From positions 61,208 to 125,207 of the forward strand of contig JAPJBO010000689.1 in NCBI GenBank assembly GCA_030068145.1: DNA of 64,000 nt. Direction: 5' to 3'. A program made the translations under genes and the position numbers. The notes under the pieces are model-generated. The model did no database searches. It had not been told where the DNA came from and saw nothing but the letters and a program-made list of their open reading frames with translations. Of this stretch, positions 19,158 through 29,505 are shown in pieces (positions within the stretch are counted from its first letter, which is position 1; each line of letters starts with the position of its first letter). Source of the DNA: Diplonema papillatum. Lineage: Eukaryota; Euglenozoa; Diplonemea; Diplonemida; Diplonemidae.

Positions 19158-21954
19158 ACACGAGAGCAACTTAGAAACCAACTCAAGAAAGGTCAATTTC
19201 GCGTAGCAGGGACCTCCCTCATATTTACCAGACGAGGTAGTTGCTTGGCGGTTTCACGGATTCTTGAACAAGTGGACAAGGCGGCCCCTGGACCTGGTAG
19301 CAGCAGCCGAAGAGAGAGTGAGAGAAACAGGGCTCCGTGAAGAAGAAGTGCGCTTCTGCTTCTCGGGGTTTGCGCTCTCCAACTCACCAAAACGGCCAGA
19401 TTTGGTCGAAGCGGTCCAGGGTCAAAATTATGTGTGAGACAGGGCGTCTTTCACATCTCGCAGTCGCTGGGTTCCAACACCTTCGAGAGGAGCCTGCGCG
19501 TCCTCGCACCCGTGCAGGCTACCAGAAAAGGAAGATACCAACCATACCACCTTCCCCTGTCACTGCTCGCAAAGCAGCAGCCCAGAACCGATCGATTAGC
19601 GAGCGAAGTGGCTGCTGCACGAGCTGAAAAGAGTCGATCGGCTCGAACAACAAGTGTCGCGCTGCCGTGCGTGGAATGTGGGACAACCGGTGCAGAGCTC
19701 GTGATTGTTACACCGGCGTTTGCAACCTGGATCTCTCTGGTGCCGGTATACGTAAAAGAAGAAACAAAACTAGCCCTCTTCCCCCCCGCTTTCTTCCTTC
19801 CCGTCCCTTTCTCTCCCCCCCCCCCCCCCCCCTTTTATCCGCAAGCGCAGCACTACAAAGGGCGGTGCGCCGGGGCCTCATCAAAACCGTTCGTGTCTTC
19901 CGTCGGTAGTTGCCCTGAGCGGCAACACCCGCGTCATCAGACACCACGAGGGATTCTTTTCTTTTGTTTTGTTCCCGTTTCTTCTTTTTTTTCAAGACTC
20001 GCACGAGTTCGCCAGCAGAACCCCACAGATTCTGGTGAATTACCGACCTGCTCCTCAGCACTGGCTCGTCACCCTTTCAGGTATTCTAGGCGAGTCCACG
20101 GGGAATACGAAAGGCCAACGGAAACTGTTCGATAGTTGGGCAACCCCAACAGATGGGCGGCTCGTGTGCCTATTGGCTAGGAGGGGGGTTTTGGCTTCGC
20201 GTTGCCGGCTCGCACGGCATCACTCAGCCCGTGCGACGACTGCTTAGAGCAGCAGGCACACGCAAACACTTCAGGACTGGCCCGAAGTAGTCGTAGTGTG
20301 AAAGCCATATCGTGGATTTGCTGGGGTTCAACGTGAAGCATTCCCGAAAAGGACGAGTCGTGACCGCAGAGAATATGAGAACATACTTGATGCATGGCTG
20401 TTGCTTTCTTGTCAAAAATAGACAAAACAGAAGTCAGCGAGCATCGGACGTGCACACCTCGACCCCGGGGGAGGCACTGTTGCTGATCATTCTGCGCGGC
20501 TTGGGCCTTCGTATTTTTTTTTCTCTCCCGTTTTCTTTTCTTTCTGGGGTTTTCGAGGAGGGACGGACGCTTTTTGTTCGACCAGTGGCCCGAGAAAAAG
20601 TAGATTTTTTCACGAGCAAGTGTTTCCAGCGTGCCACGAGGGGCTCACCGGAAAACCACGGGTTGAGAAAACTACGTTTGCTTTTCCACCGTCGCACTCG
20701 GCTATCTGTACTCGCATTCGGTATCGGAAAGGGGGCGAGATCACGCAAGCCTTGTGCGCTAGCTTCGTTTAACCGCACCCCAAAGTCCCGCTCTCATTTA
20801 CCGAGAGAGGACACATCAAAACAAGTCACATCGTAGTCACGTCTTAGTCAGTCCCAGGACCTCTCCCTACCCACCTGTATGAGTTGGCAGCATCCATTCC
20901 AGAACAGAAATGGTCAACAGCGGCACCGAAAAACTTCAACGCCGGCCAGTGCGGAAAAGTAGAGCTTTAGTCGGGCCTCACCGGCAGGGTGGAAGCATTC
21001 CGTTTTCTCACTCGGTCGCTGGCGGATCATTTTCCTCGTCCGACTGCCCATCGGGTTCCAACTCTTGTTTCGCACCCTTCGGCTTTCCGTTCACGCAAGA
21101 AACACGAACATACCCGCCTGCCTGAACGCGACCGCATGCGTCGATATTGGTGTCTACCGCCTGGCTTTGTCCCATCCAGGCACTTCCCCCGTTGCGCATG
21201 CCGCTGTGCGTTCTCGTGACCGATTGCCGTGAAGCCAGAATCCTAATCCAGCGGAACGCGTCTCCAAAATTCAAAACCAAAGCCCGTGTCTCCGCGAGTC
21301 CGAAAAAAGAACTGACGGAGCCTTTGTTGCCCAAGGTTTTTGAGCCAACTGACCAAGCATGGTGAAAATACCGTTTGTCGTCTGTGGCCCCGGTTCTACA
21401 CGATTCGGTCTGAACTGAAAACCTGCTTGCTGGTCGCAGCGCCTTTGTGACTGGCGCCGCCACTCACGCTTGTTGCAAGATTGTAAGAATTGAAGGAAGA
21501 GCTGAAGACAGAACCATCCGGGATGCCTGTTCCTGACGGCCCGTGGGTTTGTTTCGAACCTCGATCGGGCGGAAAATGGAGGCACACTGCACACACATAG
21601 ATGGGTGCAGAGCGGACCACACGGAGAATAGGAGCAGTGACACAAGTGGTTCACGAAACGGAAGCACCGAACGTGATACAAGACCAGACGACCAAATGAA
21701 GGAGACGGCCCAGAGACCCAGGCTAAAAGACAGGACAGTGTTATGGGCCTTCCTCCATGCGGGGGCACACACAAAACTCAACACAATTCGCATGCTTCGT
21801 GCACAGGGAAAGGTAGAGACCGTCAAAACACGAAAGCAAACCACCTACACACAGCAACGGAAAGGAAGGGCAGGAGACATATTGTCGGCAACACAAAAAC
21901 AAACCAACCCCGTATCCCGATCTTTTTCGTCGTTTTCGCTGTTGTTGTGCGAAG
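19158..21954. other. intergenic region including the diverged flank of the MAM33 duplication
   Basis: Positions about 19530-19745 are a diverged copy of 16920-17155. A run of about 18 C lies at 19815-19832. The 233-codon frame at 19434-20135 crosses this run and has no recognisable domain. Sequence 20750-20765, near GCCTTGTGCGCTAGCTTCGT, recurs near 6262-6282 and 6333-6353 on the other strand. No gene is supported before the sulfotransferase. Confidence 0.5.
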
Positions 21955-22737
21955 ATGACCGGCGAAGCTAAGCAACCCCGCATGAAAGTGCTTTGCATGG
22001 GAATGCCGCGCACAGGCACGATGTCCATGGCGCAAGCGTTAAGCGTCCTGGGGTACAGCAACGTCCACCACGGACTGAAGATGATCGACAACAACCACCA
22101 ATGGGCCCAGTTCGACGAGATTGCCGCCGCCCTAATGGAGGGGAAAGACCTCACGCAACAGGACTTCGAGAAGATCTTCTCAGAATATGACGCGTGCACA
22201 GACATGGCTGCGCCGTTCGGCCTCGATATCATCAAGGCGTACCCGGATGCCAAGGTCGTGCTGGTCGAGCGAGACTACGGACGGTGGAACAACTCGATTG
22301 GGATGGTCTTCACCACGCTGTTCGGTCCGATGTCGTACCTATCGATTGACTGCGTCGAGCGCTTGATCGGATCCAAGGCGGGGCCGGCGTGCCGCAAGCT
22401 TATGCTGCACTGGGGGAAGACGACCTCGTCCAAAGATCTCGTGGCCAACCTCCAGCAGTCATACGAGCGCCACTACCGAGAGATCCGAGCAGGCGTGCCA
22501 GCGGACCGCCTTCTGGACTTCAAACTCGCCGACGGGTGGGCCCCGCTGTGCGAGTTCCTTGGCAAAGAGGTTCCTGACGCCCCCTTCCCTAGGACCAACG
22601 AAGCGAAGGAGTTGCAGAGGGTCATCAGGCTGAAGATTGCCAGCAACGTCGGCATCGCGATGAAGCTGCTTGTTCCGTTTCTGGTCGGCGGAATCGCGGT
22701 CGGCATCGTATACACCATGGGAAAAAGCTGGCAGTGA
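21955..22737 (+). CDS. P-loop sulfotransferase-like protein (Sulfotransfer_4 type), C-terminal membrane anchor
   Basis: The 260-residue product resembles the Sulfotransfer_4 family, known from fungi and many protists and expected to use PAPS. The 5'-phosphosulfate-binding loop is 'MGMPRTGTMSMAQAL' (15-29), and the 3'-phosphate-binding strand and helix is 'VLVERDYGRWNNS' (102-114). Conserved 'DNNHQW' and 'DACTDMAAPF' blocks lie between. A hydrophobic segment at about 234-254 ('LLVPFLVGGIAVGIVYTM') near the C-terminus predicts tail anchoring with the enzyme facing the cytosol. The single exon starts at the first ATG after a pyrimidine-rich leader. The substrate is unknown and activity is not proven. 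Confidence 0.93.
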   Translation: MTGEAKQPRMKVLCMGMPRTGTMSMAQALSVLGYSNVHHGLKMIDNNHQWAQFDEIAAALMEGKDLTQQDFEKIFSEYDACTDMAAPFGLDIIKAYPDAKVVLVERDYGRWNNSIGMVFTTLFGPMSYLSIDCVERLIGSKAGPACRKLMLHWGKTTSSKDLVANLQQSYERHYREIRAGVPADRLLDFKLADGWAPLCEFLGKEVPDAPFPRTNEAKELQRVIRLKIASNVGIAMKLLVPFLVGGIAVGIVYTMGKSWQ

Positions 22738-23787
22738 AACCAGCACGATCCAATCTCTGGCACTGGGAATTTCTAATTCATCAGTTCGACTTCCTGACCC
22801 AGTCTCTGTTTGATCGGCAAGCAACCCGGCAGATAATATCTGCTGGTTTCAAGGAAAAATGAATCTCAGAGAAAGTGGATCAACAGTTAGTCTGCAGACG
22901 GCTCACGAAACCGGTGCGCGAAGTCTTGGGCTCTTGAACTCCAGCTTCTGAGGCTGGACTGTATCCGTGTACGTGCGCTCTTTGGATTCGTGCTGGCGAA
23001 TTTGTGCTACACCTCAGCTCTGATGGAAAGGCCGACGACACCTGCACGAGTCTTAGAGTGTAAGCTCGAGCCCTAAAGCAAGACCGATCCCCCGTTGCGG
23101 GAGAAAACGCGAATAAAACTTCATCTTCTTTCTTCCACTTGCCACATGCTGCGTGATCCGCTCAGCGAAAGGCGAATCATCCGCCGCGCAAATGTGTTTA
23201 CCAGAGACGATCACCGCGAATGCCTCACCGCCGCTGGTTTGAACCGAAGCAATGGAGAAAGGAAGGTTCGTAACGTATACGCGACCCGAGTCGACGCCAT
23301 CTCATGAAAAGGGGAATGCACCCGAAAAAGCTCGTCTTGAAGACGCCCACTCTCGAAGGGTTTCTGTGTTCTTGCATGGGAGGTCTCGGCTGAAAACACC
23401 CTATTTCAAGCACGTTTGCGCAAACCTTCACCCGACGACTTCACACAATACAGGCAAAGGGGAAGACTTTTCGCAGGAAAAAAAAAAAAGGAAAAAGAAT
23501 AAGAAGAAAACCTATCTTCGGAGTCTTTCGAGAAAGAAAAAAAGAGGGGGAAAACACTTCCTTCAAACCCGTTTCGTTCATCTGACGGGAGTGAGGATAG
23601 TACGCTGCCATCGATCTGTTTTTGTTCTTGACAAATTGCATTTGTGAGACACACAAAAAAAAAAAGAAAAAAAGCAAAACGAACAGAATTCACAACGCTA
23701 AAAACTGAACGAAGCAGCCCCACCCGAGCTAGTTGTGACCGTGCAGTGTCTTTCCGGCAGGCTGTGTCGGGCGAGAGAGATGTCAGA
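22738..23787. other. intergenic region upstream of the kinase gene
   Basis: No gene is seen. The last 330 bp are rich in A/G runs (23479-23490, 23656-23666), typical of a promoter or leader. The frame of the kinase gene is open back to 23644, but there is no ATG before 23788. Confidence 0.6.
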
Positions 23788-26700
23788 ATGGTGGAGCTGA
23801 ATCTGGCGGGCCCAAACATGCGTGGGCGAGGAGATGGGGCGTTCGAGGAGCAGCTGGGGGACCCGATGCTGCACTTTACCATCGGCGAGGTCGTCGCACT
23901 GGTGTGCCTCATGTCGAGTGCGCTCGTGGTGAGCGTGCTCGCGTACCACTCGGACAGTTCCGCCGCGACGCTGGCGTGGCACGCGTTTTTGATTACCGCC
24001 GGCAGCCTCGCGGCTGCCGGCTGGCTGAAGGAGCGGAGCAGCAGGGAACGCACCGCGGCGATGGTCCTCGCCATCCGCCGCGCCCAGGAGGCCGGGTACC
24101 CCGTTTTTTGGAACCCGCCGCACCCAGCGGCCGACCGCGGGGCGTCGAGGCTGCGCAGGTCGCGGTTCCGCACGGCAGGGCCGGGGAGCAAGCACTCCTC
24201 CACGTCCATCGCGTCGATCAGCACGCAGTCGCAGCTGACGTCGGGCGGCGTCACAGACGCGAGCTCGTTCTCGGGTCCTGGGCCGGCTTCGTCGGGGACG
24301 AATGGGCTCACGCCATCGCCGCTGAACACGGACACGAAGCCGTCGGCTTCATCGAACACCGAGCCCAACTTGCTCGCGGCGGTCAACTTCGCCTTCGCGA
24401 AGGATCCCAACAACTCCGGCGGGACCGGCGGCAGCGGCAGCGTGTCGCCGCACCACTACCCGGCCGTGTCGCTGGCCTCCGGGTACGACCTGCGGGCGGC
24501 GGCCGACGCGAGCTCGTCTCTGACCAGCAGCACCGGTGCGGCGAAGGCGGGCACGGCTTCGTCGTCGCAGTCGTTCGGCGTCCGCTTCGAAGACGTCCCC
24601 CGGGGCCAGAAGCACTCGAGCGCGTCGTCGGCCGGCACGCCGGCGCAGGCCGACCGCGAAGCCAGGGACAAGCGCGCGCGCTCCGGAAACCCCACGAAAA
24701 GCGACGCCGCCACGGCATCGGCGGCAACCGCCGGCCTGTCCGTAGGCCACGGGTCCCAGCCGGGCGGAGACGCACGGCAAGTCGAACCGCGGCAGCGCAG
24801 AACGTCGCGCGAGAAACGCGTGCGGCTGCCCCCGCAGCCGGAGGGCCACGCCGCCGCCGAACCCGGCCCGCCCGAGCCGGAGCCGAGGCGCAGCGCGGCG
24901 AAGGTCGACGCGAGTCGCGGGCTCCGCGATTCCGCGACCGAATGCACCGCCGCCAGCCCCACCGATACCATCCCGGTCTCGCACGGCCAGCGCAGCAGGG
25001 CGGTGGAAAAGTCTCCAGCGACGTCGAATGCCGTGTGCCGGGTCCATTTGATGGCGTGCTCAGCATCCGCCGACTTGCCCGGACCCAGCTCGCAGTCGCG
25101 ATCTACCGGACTGCAGACAGACCGTCCGATGAACCCAGCTGGCGAGACACTGATTGATCCAGAAGCAAGGCGCCGTGCTGTGAAGGCACATGCCAAGACG
25201 TCTTCTGCGATGGCCGCGAAGTGTGCAGCCCCCGGCGTGGTCCGCCCGGAATTGCAATCCACCGCGCAGGTCGCAGCGAATTTATTCGGCGATGGCGCGG
25301 CAGCGAAAGCGAAGGCTTTAGTTCCGCAGCCGCCCTTCGGGTCGAACGCTCGCTCGGGTTCCGCCGAAGTCGAAGAACTAACCTCCTCCTCCGGCGCGTG
25401 TCCCGAGACCGCGCCCAGAAATTCGAAGCCGAAGCAGGCCCCGGCTTCTATCGTCAGACCGGGGCCTCAGACCGCAGGGCCCCGCGGTTGTTTCAACGCG
25501 GGCGTGGAACCGGCGGCGGAATGGACGGTACGGTGCAACGCAGAAGACGACGACAACAACAACGTCAACGTCAACAGCGGCAGCGCGAGGAGGAAAGACA
25601 CCGACGACTCGAGCGCTTCTCCGGTCATTGCCGATCGCGATTCGAGGTCAAGCTCTGCAGAAGCGCAGCACAATTTGCAAGGCGGACGGTACGTGACGTC
25701 GGATGCGCAAGATGTGCAGGACACGACGTCGTCCGGCGGGTCTAAGACTGTGTCGACAGGGGCGAGGTCGGGTTCGGAAGTGCAAGATTCTACTTGTTCA
25801 GGTGGGCTGAAAAGAGATGCACTTCTGAACGTCGACTTGGATTCGGGGTCAGGCATGGCAGAACGTCAGGACACGACGTCGTCGGTCGAGGTGAGAATAG
25901 GGGACAGCTTAGCGTCTCGGGAGACATCACCGGAAAACTTGAAGGATGCGACACTGAGTGGGGAGGCACACCCGGAGTCGAGGTCAGGATCTGCAGAAGG
26001 GCAGGACACGACCTCGTCGGGAGGGGTGAAGGACGGTGCCCACCTGCTGTCGGTGGCTTCGAGTGAAGTGTTCGCCGGAGTCTTGTCTCGACTCGGACTT
26101 CCGTCCACGTCGTCAAGCGTCGCCGCCGCCAGAGTCGAAGAGAATCCGTCTTCGACGCAGGTGTCGATCTCATCTTCCGACCCGAGGGCATCCCCGCCTG
26201 ACTCTCTCGACGAAACACCCCCGTACACCTGCGAAAACGGAACCCCGGGCGACCCGAGGAAGCACGCCTCGTGCTCGTCTTCGTCGGACCCCAGGGCCTC
26301 TCCGCCCGACTCCGTCGAGGACAGACCGCCGAAAACCCAGCCGCGCACCCCGGAGCACGGGCACAGCTCCGAGCCGCCGCCGGCGTCCCTGCAAAACGGA
26401 GCCGCCGCCCACCTCGCGGCGATGCCCCTTGCTGCGGCACCCGAAAGGCAGCAGATCCCGCGGAGAAACCAGGGTTCTGCGACGGGGTCGCGCGCCGCGC
26501 AGGGAGACGTGGGAGGGCCGTTTGTTGCAGGGGAGGGGGCAGAGCCGCTGCGGGGGGGCGAAGGCCTGCACTCGTACCTGCGGGCGCTGCCGCCCAATGC
26601 GTGGTCGGCGTGTGCGTCGTCGACGGTGTCGCCAGACCTGAGACACTCGGTGTTGTTCCCGCCGAGGATGCCGGAAGGGCCGGGGCAGGCGCACGCGCAG

Positions 26701-29505
26701 CACAACCACCCGTACCAGGGTGAAGCCCCCGTGTCCGCGTTTTCGAAGAACTCGGGGAACGGGTGCGGCGGGGTCCCGCCGCCGCAGCTGCTGCGGGACG
26801 ACGTCGTGATCGAGTTCAGCGTGAAGCCGCGCAACCCGGGGTCGAAGTCGTCGAAGAACTCCGGCAAGACCGGCAGCAGCGGCGGGTCGTCCTCCGACGC
26901 ACTGCAGCGGGGGCACCTCCGCAAGCGGCTCGCCGGCGACGAGACGCCGGCGCGGCACGCGGTCTCGCGGGACAGCCGGTCCAACACGCAGTCCAACTCG
27001 AACTCGTCGTCGGACCTCACCTTCGGCACCAGCTCGCGCGTGAAGCGCATCCCTTCCCACGCCCGCACGTTCGCCAGCTCCAAACACTTGGCGCCGACGG
27101 TCCGGCGGGACGAGAGCACCAACGGCTCGAAATCGCAGTCGCAGTCCGGCTCGTCCTACGAGCCCAGGAGCGACGACTTCCCGGCGCTGTCGTCGCCGGG
27201 GGCGAACGCCCACGACAAAGGGGCCGGCGGCCAGCAGGAGGTTCTGCGCGCGCAGACTTTCGAGCGCCAGCAGCGGCAGCTCGACTTCGGGGGGGGAGCC
27301 GCGAGTCAGAATTCGTCGGCGACGACGTTTCGGGCCGAGGACCTCATCTTCGGCACGAGCTTGCGGACGAGGGAGCGCATCGCGCGCAACCAAGACAGCG
27401 AGCGGTCGAGCCCGTGCCGGTACCCCTACCCGCACATGCTGGTCGACGACAGCAGCGGCGGGTCGAAGACCATGTCCGGATCCTCGTCCGAGATGCGGCG
27501 GTGCCCGCTGGCGGCATACGACCGGAGCGGCACGAAGTCCCAATCCGGCAGCTCCTCCGAGCCGACCGGCGACGAACCTTCCTCGTCGCGCCCCCCCTAC
27601 CCAAACCCCACTACATCTGGAGACGTGCGGAAAGCGCTTGCCTCGGGCGAAAATGGAGGCGATGTACTTACTTCCAGTATCCCCTGCCAGCAAGCGAGCG
27701 AATTTCCGCGGCCCCAGCAGCCCCAGCAGGAAGCCACCCCGTGGTCGGAGTCGCAGTCTGGGAGCCCCTCGGAACCGGGAAGCGATGAATTGCTTCTTGG
27801 CTCCCAGGGCGCACCTGCGAGAATGACAACGAGACCCCCACAGCCCACCACCCCCCTGCGAGAGGAAGCTGGCTTTCGATTGAAGTCTGATCCGGTGAAT
27901 GCTAGAGCCACCGGGAAGCCCACGCGGCCTCCCCACCCTAAAACCAGTTCAAAAACGAGCACCGGGAAGAGTTGCGGGTCGGAGGCGGACAGTTCATCCA
28001 AACGGTCCGAAGGCGATGTCATTACCTTCGCCGTTAACGTGCAAGCCACAGGGGAACGAACTTGCCAGCCCTCCCGCATCCCGAACTCAATCAACCAACA
28101 AGACGCAACGACCGGCTGCGCTTTTTCAGCGCAGGCCGCATCGCAATGCTCCGAACTTATCGAAACCCCGGTTGAATATCTACCCAGCCCCAACTCGAAC
28201 TCGCGGCAGCCAGAGAACGACGAACTTGAACCACAAACCGAGGAGGATGTGGTCCAAAACCAGTTCGTGGGTGCCGGTGTCCCCAGGGCGCCTGTATTAG
28301 CGGAGGCGTCGGGCGGAAAGATGCGGGACAAGGCGCCGCGGAAGAGGGCCGCGACGAGTGCGCACGCCGGGGAGACGAAGAAGCGGTCGCTGGGCTCGTT
28401 CGGGTCGACGACGCTGACGCAGTCGGCCCTGTACAACCGGGAGCAGGGCATCCTGCGGGCCGAGTCCGCCGCCCGGCGCGCGCTGCGCGGCGACCTGCCG
28501 CCGCCGTCCTCCCCCCGCGGCACCGCGTCCTCGCCGTACCTCTCGTCGGCCCTCGCCCTCGGCGGGCTCGTGCGCAAGGGCAAGGCCCTGTACCGAAAGT
28601 GCTACCCGCTGGGCGCCTCGTCCACCCCCGGGATCTCCGTCCACGCCGTCCTCGCCCGCTCCGGGCAGATCCTCGCCGGGAAGCTGCTCGACTACCGCAG
28701 CGACCCCGCGCTCGAGAAGCTGAAAAAAGAGGCGCGGATGCTCGCGAAGCTGAGCCACCCGAACATCGTCTCTTTGGTCGAAGCGCGGTTCGAGTTCCTC
28801 GAAGACGCCGCTTTTTTCGAGGAGCTCGGCGACCAAGGAACGCTGCGGAACCTGATCAACGTCCTCGGCTCGCTCCCGCCTTGGGGCGTCAAGCTGTTCG
28901 GCCACCAGGTGCTCTCGGGCCTCGTCCACGTGCACGAGCATCACGTCCTCCATCGCGACATCAAAGCCGAGAACATCCTTCTTTTTGCCAGCGGGCTCGT
29001 TAAATTGGCTGACTTCGGCGAGTCTTGCTACGAGAAGGAGCAGAACAGCATCCCATTCAAATACCCGGTCCGCGTGTTGCGAGGCACTCCGTACTGGATG
29101 GCCCCAGAAGTCGTTACGGGGAGCTCACACGGGAAGGCGTCTGATGTATGGTCCTTCGGTTGCACCCTGCACGAGATGGCGACCGGGAAGCCGCCATATG
29201 CAAGTGACGTTGAATCAGCGTTCCAGGCTGTGTACAGGCTCGGCGTGAAGGCGGGGCACAACGAAGTGCCCCCGACGGAAGATTCTGATTTTGGTCGAGT
29301 GCTTGATCGATGCTTCGCATTCAAGCCTCAGGACAGACCGTCCGCTGCGCAGCTACTGTGCGATCCTTGGTTCGACCCATCCTCGTCCGGTGACGACGAT
29401 GAGTCCGAGAGCTCGTCTGACAGCAACACCTCGGTACCGCCAGACGACGTCAGCTCCGCGTTCAACCACCTGCCCTTCGTTCTGTCGCTGCTGCTTGCGT
29501 TGTGA
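23788..29505 (+). CDS. large membrane-anchored MEKK/STE11-type protein kinase
   Basis: A single 5.7-kb exon encodes 1905 residues. Two hydrophobic segments lie at about 33-53 and 59-80. About 1,450 residues of Ser/Gly/Pro-rich low complexity follow, with several repeated motifs (QDTTSSGG-, S-SQSGSS-EP--D-, SSDPRASPPDS). The kinase domain is C-terminal (about 1590-1880): catalytic-lysine candidate K1632 ('ILAGKLLD'), helix-C Glu in 'KKEARMLAKLSHPNI', HRD at 1722-1724 ('LHRDIKAENILL'), DFG at 1742-1744, and APE at 1772-1774 after 'RGTPYW', which is typical of the STE11/MEKK group. The usual GxGxxG loop is not recognisable. Activity is likely but not certain. The domain order implies a kinase held at a membrane by a very long flexible linker with many possible phosphorylation sites. 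Confidence 0.95.
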   Translation: MVELNLAGPNMRGRGDGAFEEQLGDPMLHFTIGEVVALVCLMSSALVVSVLAYHSDSSAATLAWHAFLITAGSLAAAGWLKERSSRERTAAMVLAIRRAQEAGYPVFWNPPHPAADRGASRLRRSRFRTAGPGSKHSSTSIASISTQSQLTSGGVTDASSFSGPGPASSGTNGLTPSPLNTDTKPSASSNTEPNLLAAVNFAFAKDPNNSGGTGGSGSVSPHHYPAVSLASGYDLRAAADASSSLTSSTGAAKAGTASSSQSFGVRFEDVPRGQKHSSASSAGTPAQADREARDKRARSGNPTKSDAATASAATAGLSVGHGSQPGGDARQVEPRQRRTSREKRVRLPPQPEGHAAAEPGPPEPEPRRSAAKVDASRGLRDSATECTAASPTDTIPVSHGQRSRAVEKSPATSNAVCRVHLMACSASADLPGPSSQSRSTGLQTDRPMNPAGETLIDPEARRRAVKAHAKTSSAMAAKCAAPGVVRPELQSTAQVAANLFGDGAAAKAKALVPQPPFGSNARSGSAEVEELTSSSGACPETAPRNSKPKQAPASIVRPGPQTAGPRGCFNAGVEPAAEWTVRCNAEDDDNNNVNVNSGSARRKDTDDSSASPVIADRDSRSSSAEAQHNLQGGRYVTSDAQDVQDTTSSGGSKTVSTGARSGSEVQDSTCSGGLKRDALLNVDLDSGSGMAERQDTTSSVEVRIGDSLASRETSPENLKDATLSGEAHPESRSGSAEGQDTTSSGGVKDGAHLLSVASSEVFAGVLSRLGLPSTSSSVAAARVEENPSSTQVSISSSDPRASPPDSLDETPPYTCENGTPGDPRKHASCSSSSDPRASPPDSVEDRPPKTQPRTPEHGHSSEPPPASLQNGAAAHLAAMPLAAAPERQQIPRRNQGSATGSRAAQGDVGGPFVAGEGAEPLRGGEGLHSYLRALPPNAWSACASSTVSPDLRHSVLFPPRMPEGPGQAHAQHNHPYQGEAPVSAFSKNSGNGCGGVPPPQLLRDDVVIEFSVKPRNPGSKSSKNSGKTGSSGGSSSDALQRGHLRKRLAGDETPARHAVSRDSRSNTQSNSNSSSDLTFGTSSRVKRIPSHARTFASSKHLAPTVRRDESTNGSKSQSQSGSSYEPRSDDFPALSSPGANAHDKGAGGQQEVLRAQTFERQQRQLDFGGGAASQNSSATTFRAEDLIFGTSLRTRERIARNQDSERSSPCRYPYPHMLVDDSSGGSKTMSGSSSEMRRCPLAAYDRSGTKSQSGSSSEPTGDEPSSSRPPYPNPTTSGDVRKALASGENGGDVLTSSIPCQQASEFPRPQQPQQEATPWSESQSGSPSEPGSDELLLGSQGAPARMTTRPPQPTTPLREEAGFRLKSDPVNARATGKPTRPPHPKTSSKTSTGKSCGSEADSSSKRSEGDVITFAVNVQATGERTCQPSRIPNSINQQDATTGCAFSAQAASQCSELIETPVEYLPSPNSNSRQPENDELEPQTEEDVVQNQFVGAGVPRAPVLAEASGGKMRDKAPRKRAATSAHAGETKKRSLGSFGSTTLTQSALYNREQGILRAESAARRALRGDLPPPSSPRGTASSPYLSSALALGGLVRKGKALYRKCYPLGASSTPGISVHAVLARSGQILAGKLLDYRSDPALEKLKKEARMLAKLSHPNIVSLVEARFEFLEDAAFFEELGDQGTLRNLINVLGSLPPWGVKLFGHQVLSGLVHVHEHHVLHRDIKAENILLFASGLVKLADFGESCYEKEQNSIPFKYPVRVLRGTPYWMAPEVVTGSSHGKASDVWSFGCTLHEMATGKPPYASDVESAFQAVYRLGVKAGHNEVPPTEDSDFGRVLDRCFAFKPQDRPSAAQLLCDPWFDPSSSGDDDESESSSDSNTSVPPDDVSSAFNHLPFVLSLLLAL

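Noticed and set aside
19434..20135. 233-codon plus-strand frame
   Set aside because: It crosses a long poly-C run and the diverged duplication flank, and homologous sequence after MAM33 copy 1 does not keep the frame.
24349..27936. Long minus-strand frames (232, 417-418 and 588 residues) over the kinase gene
   Set aside because: High GC in third codon positions of the plus-strand gene leaves few stops on the opposite strand. The translations are Arg/Pro/Gly-rich with no domains.
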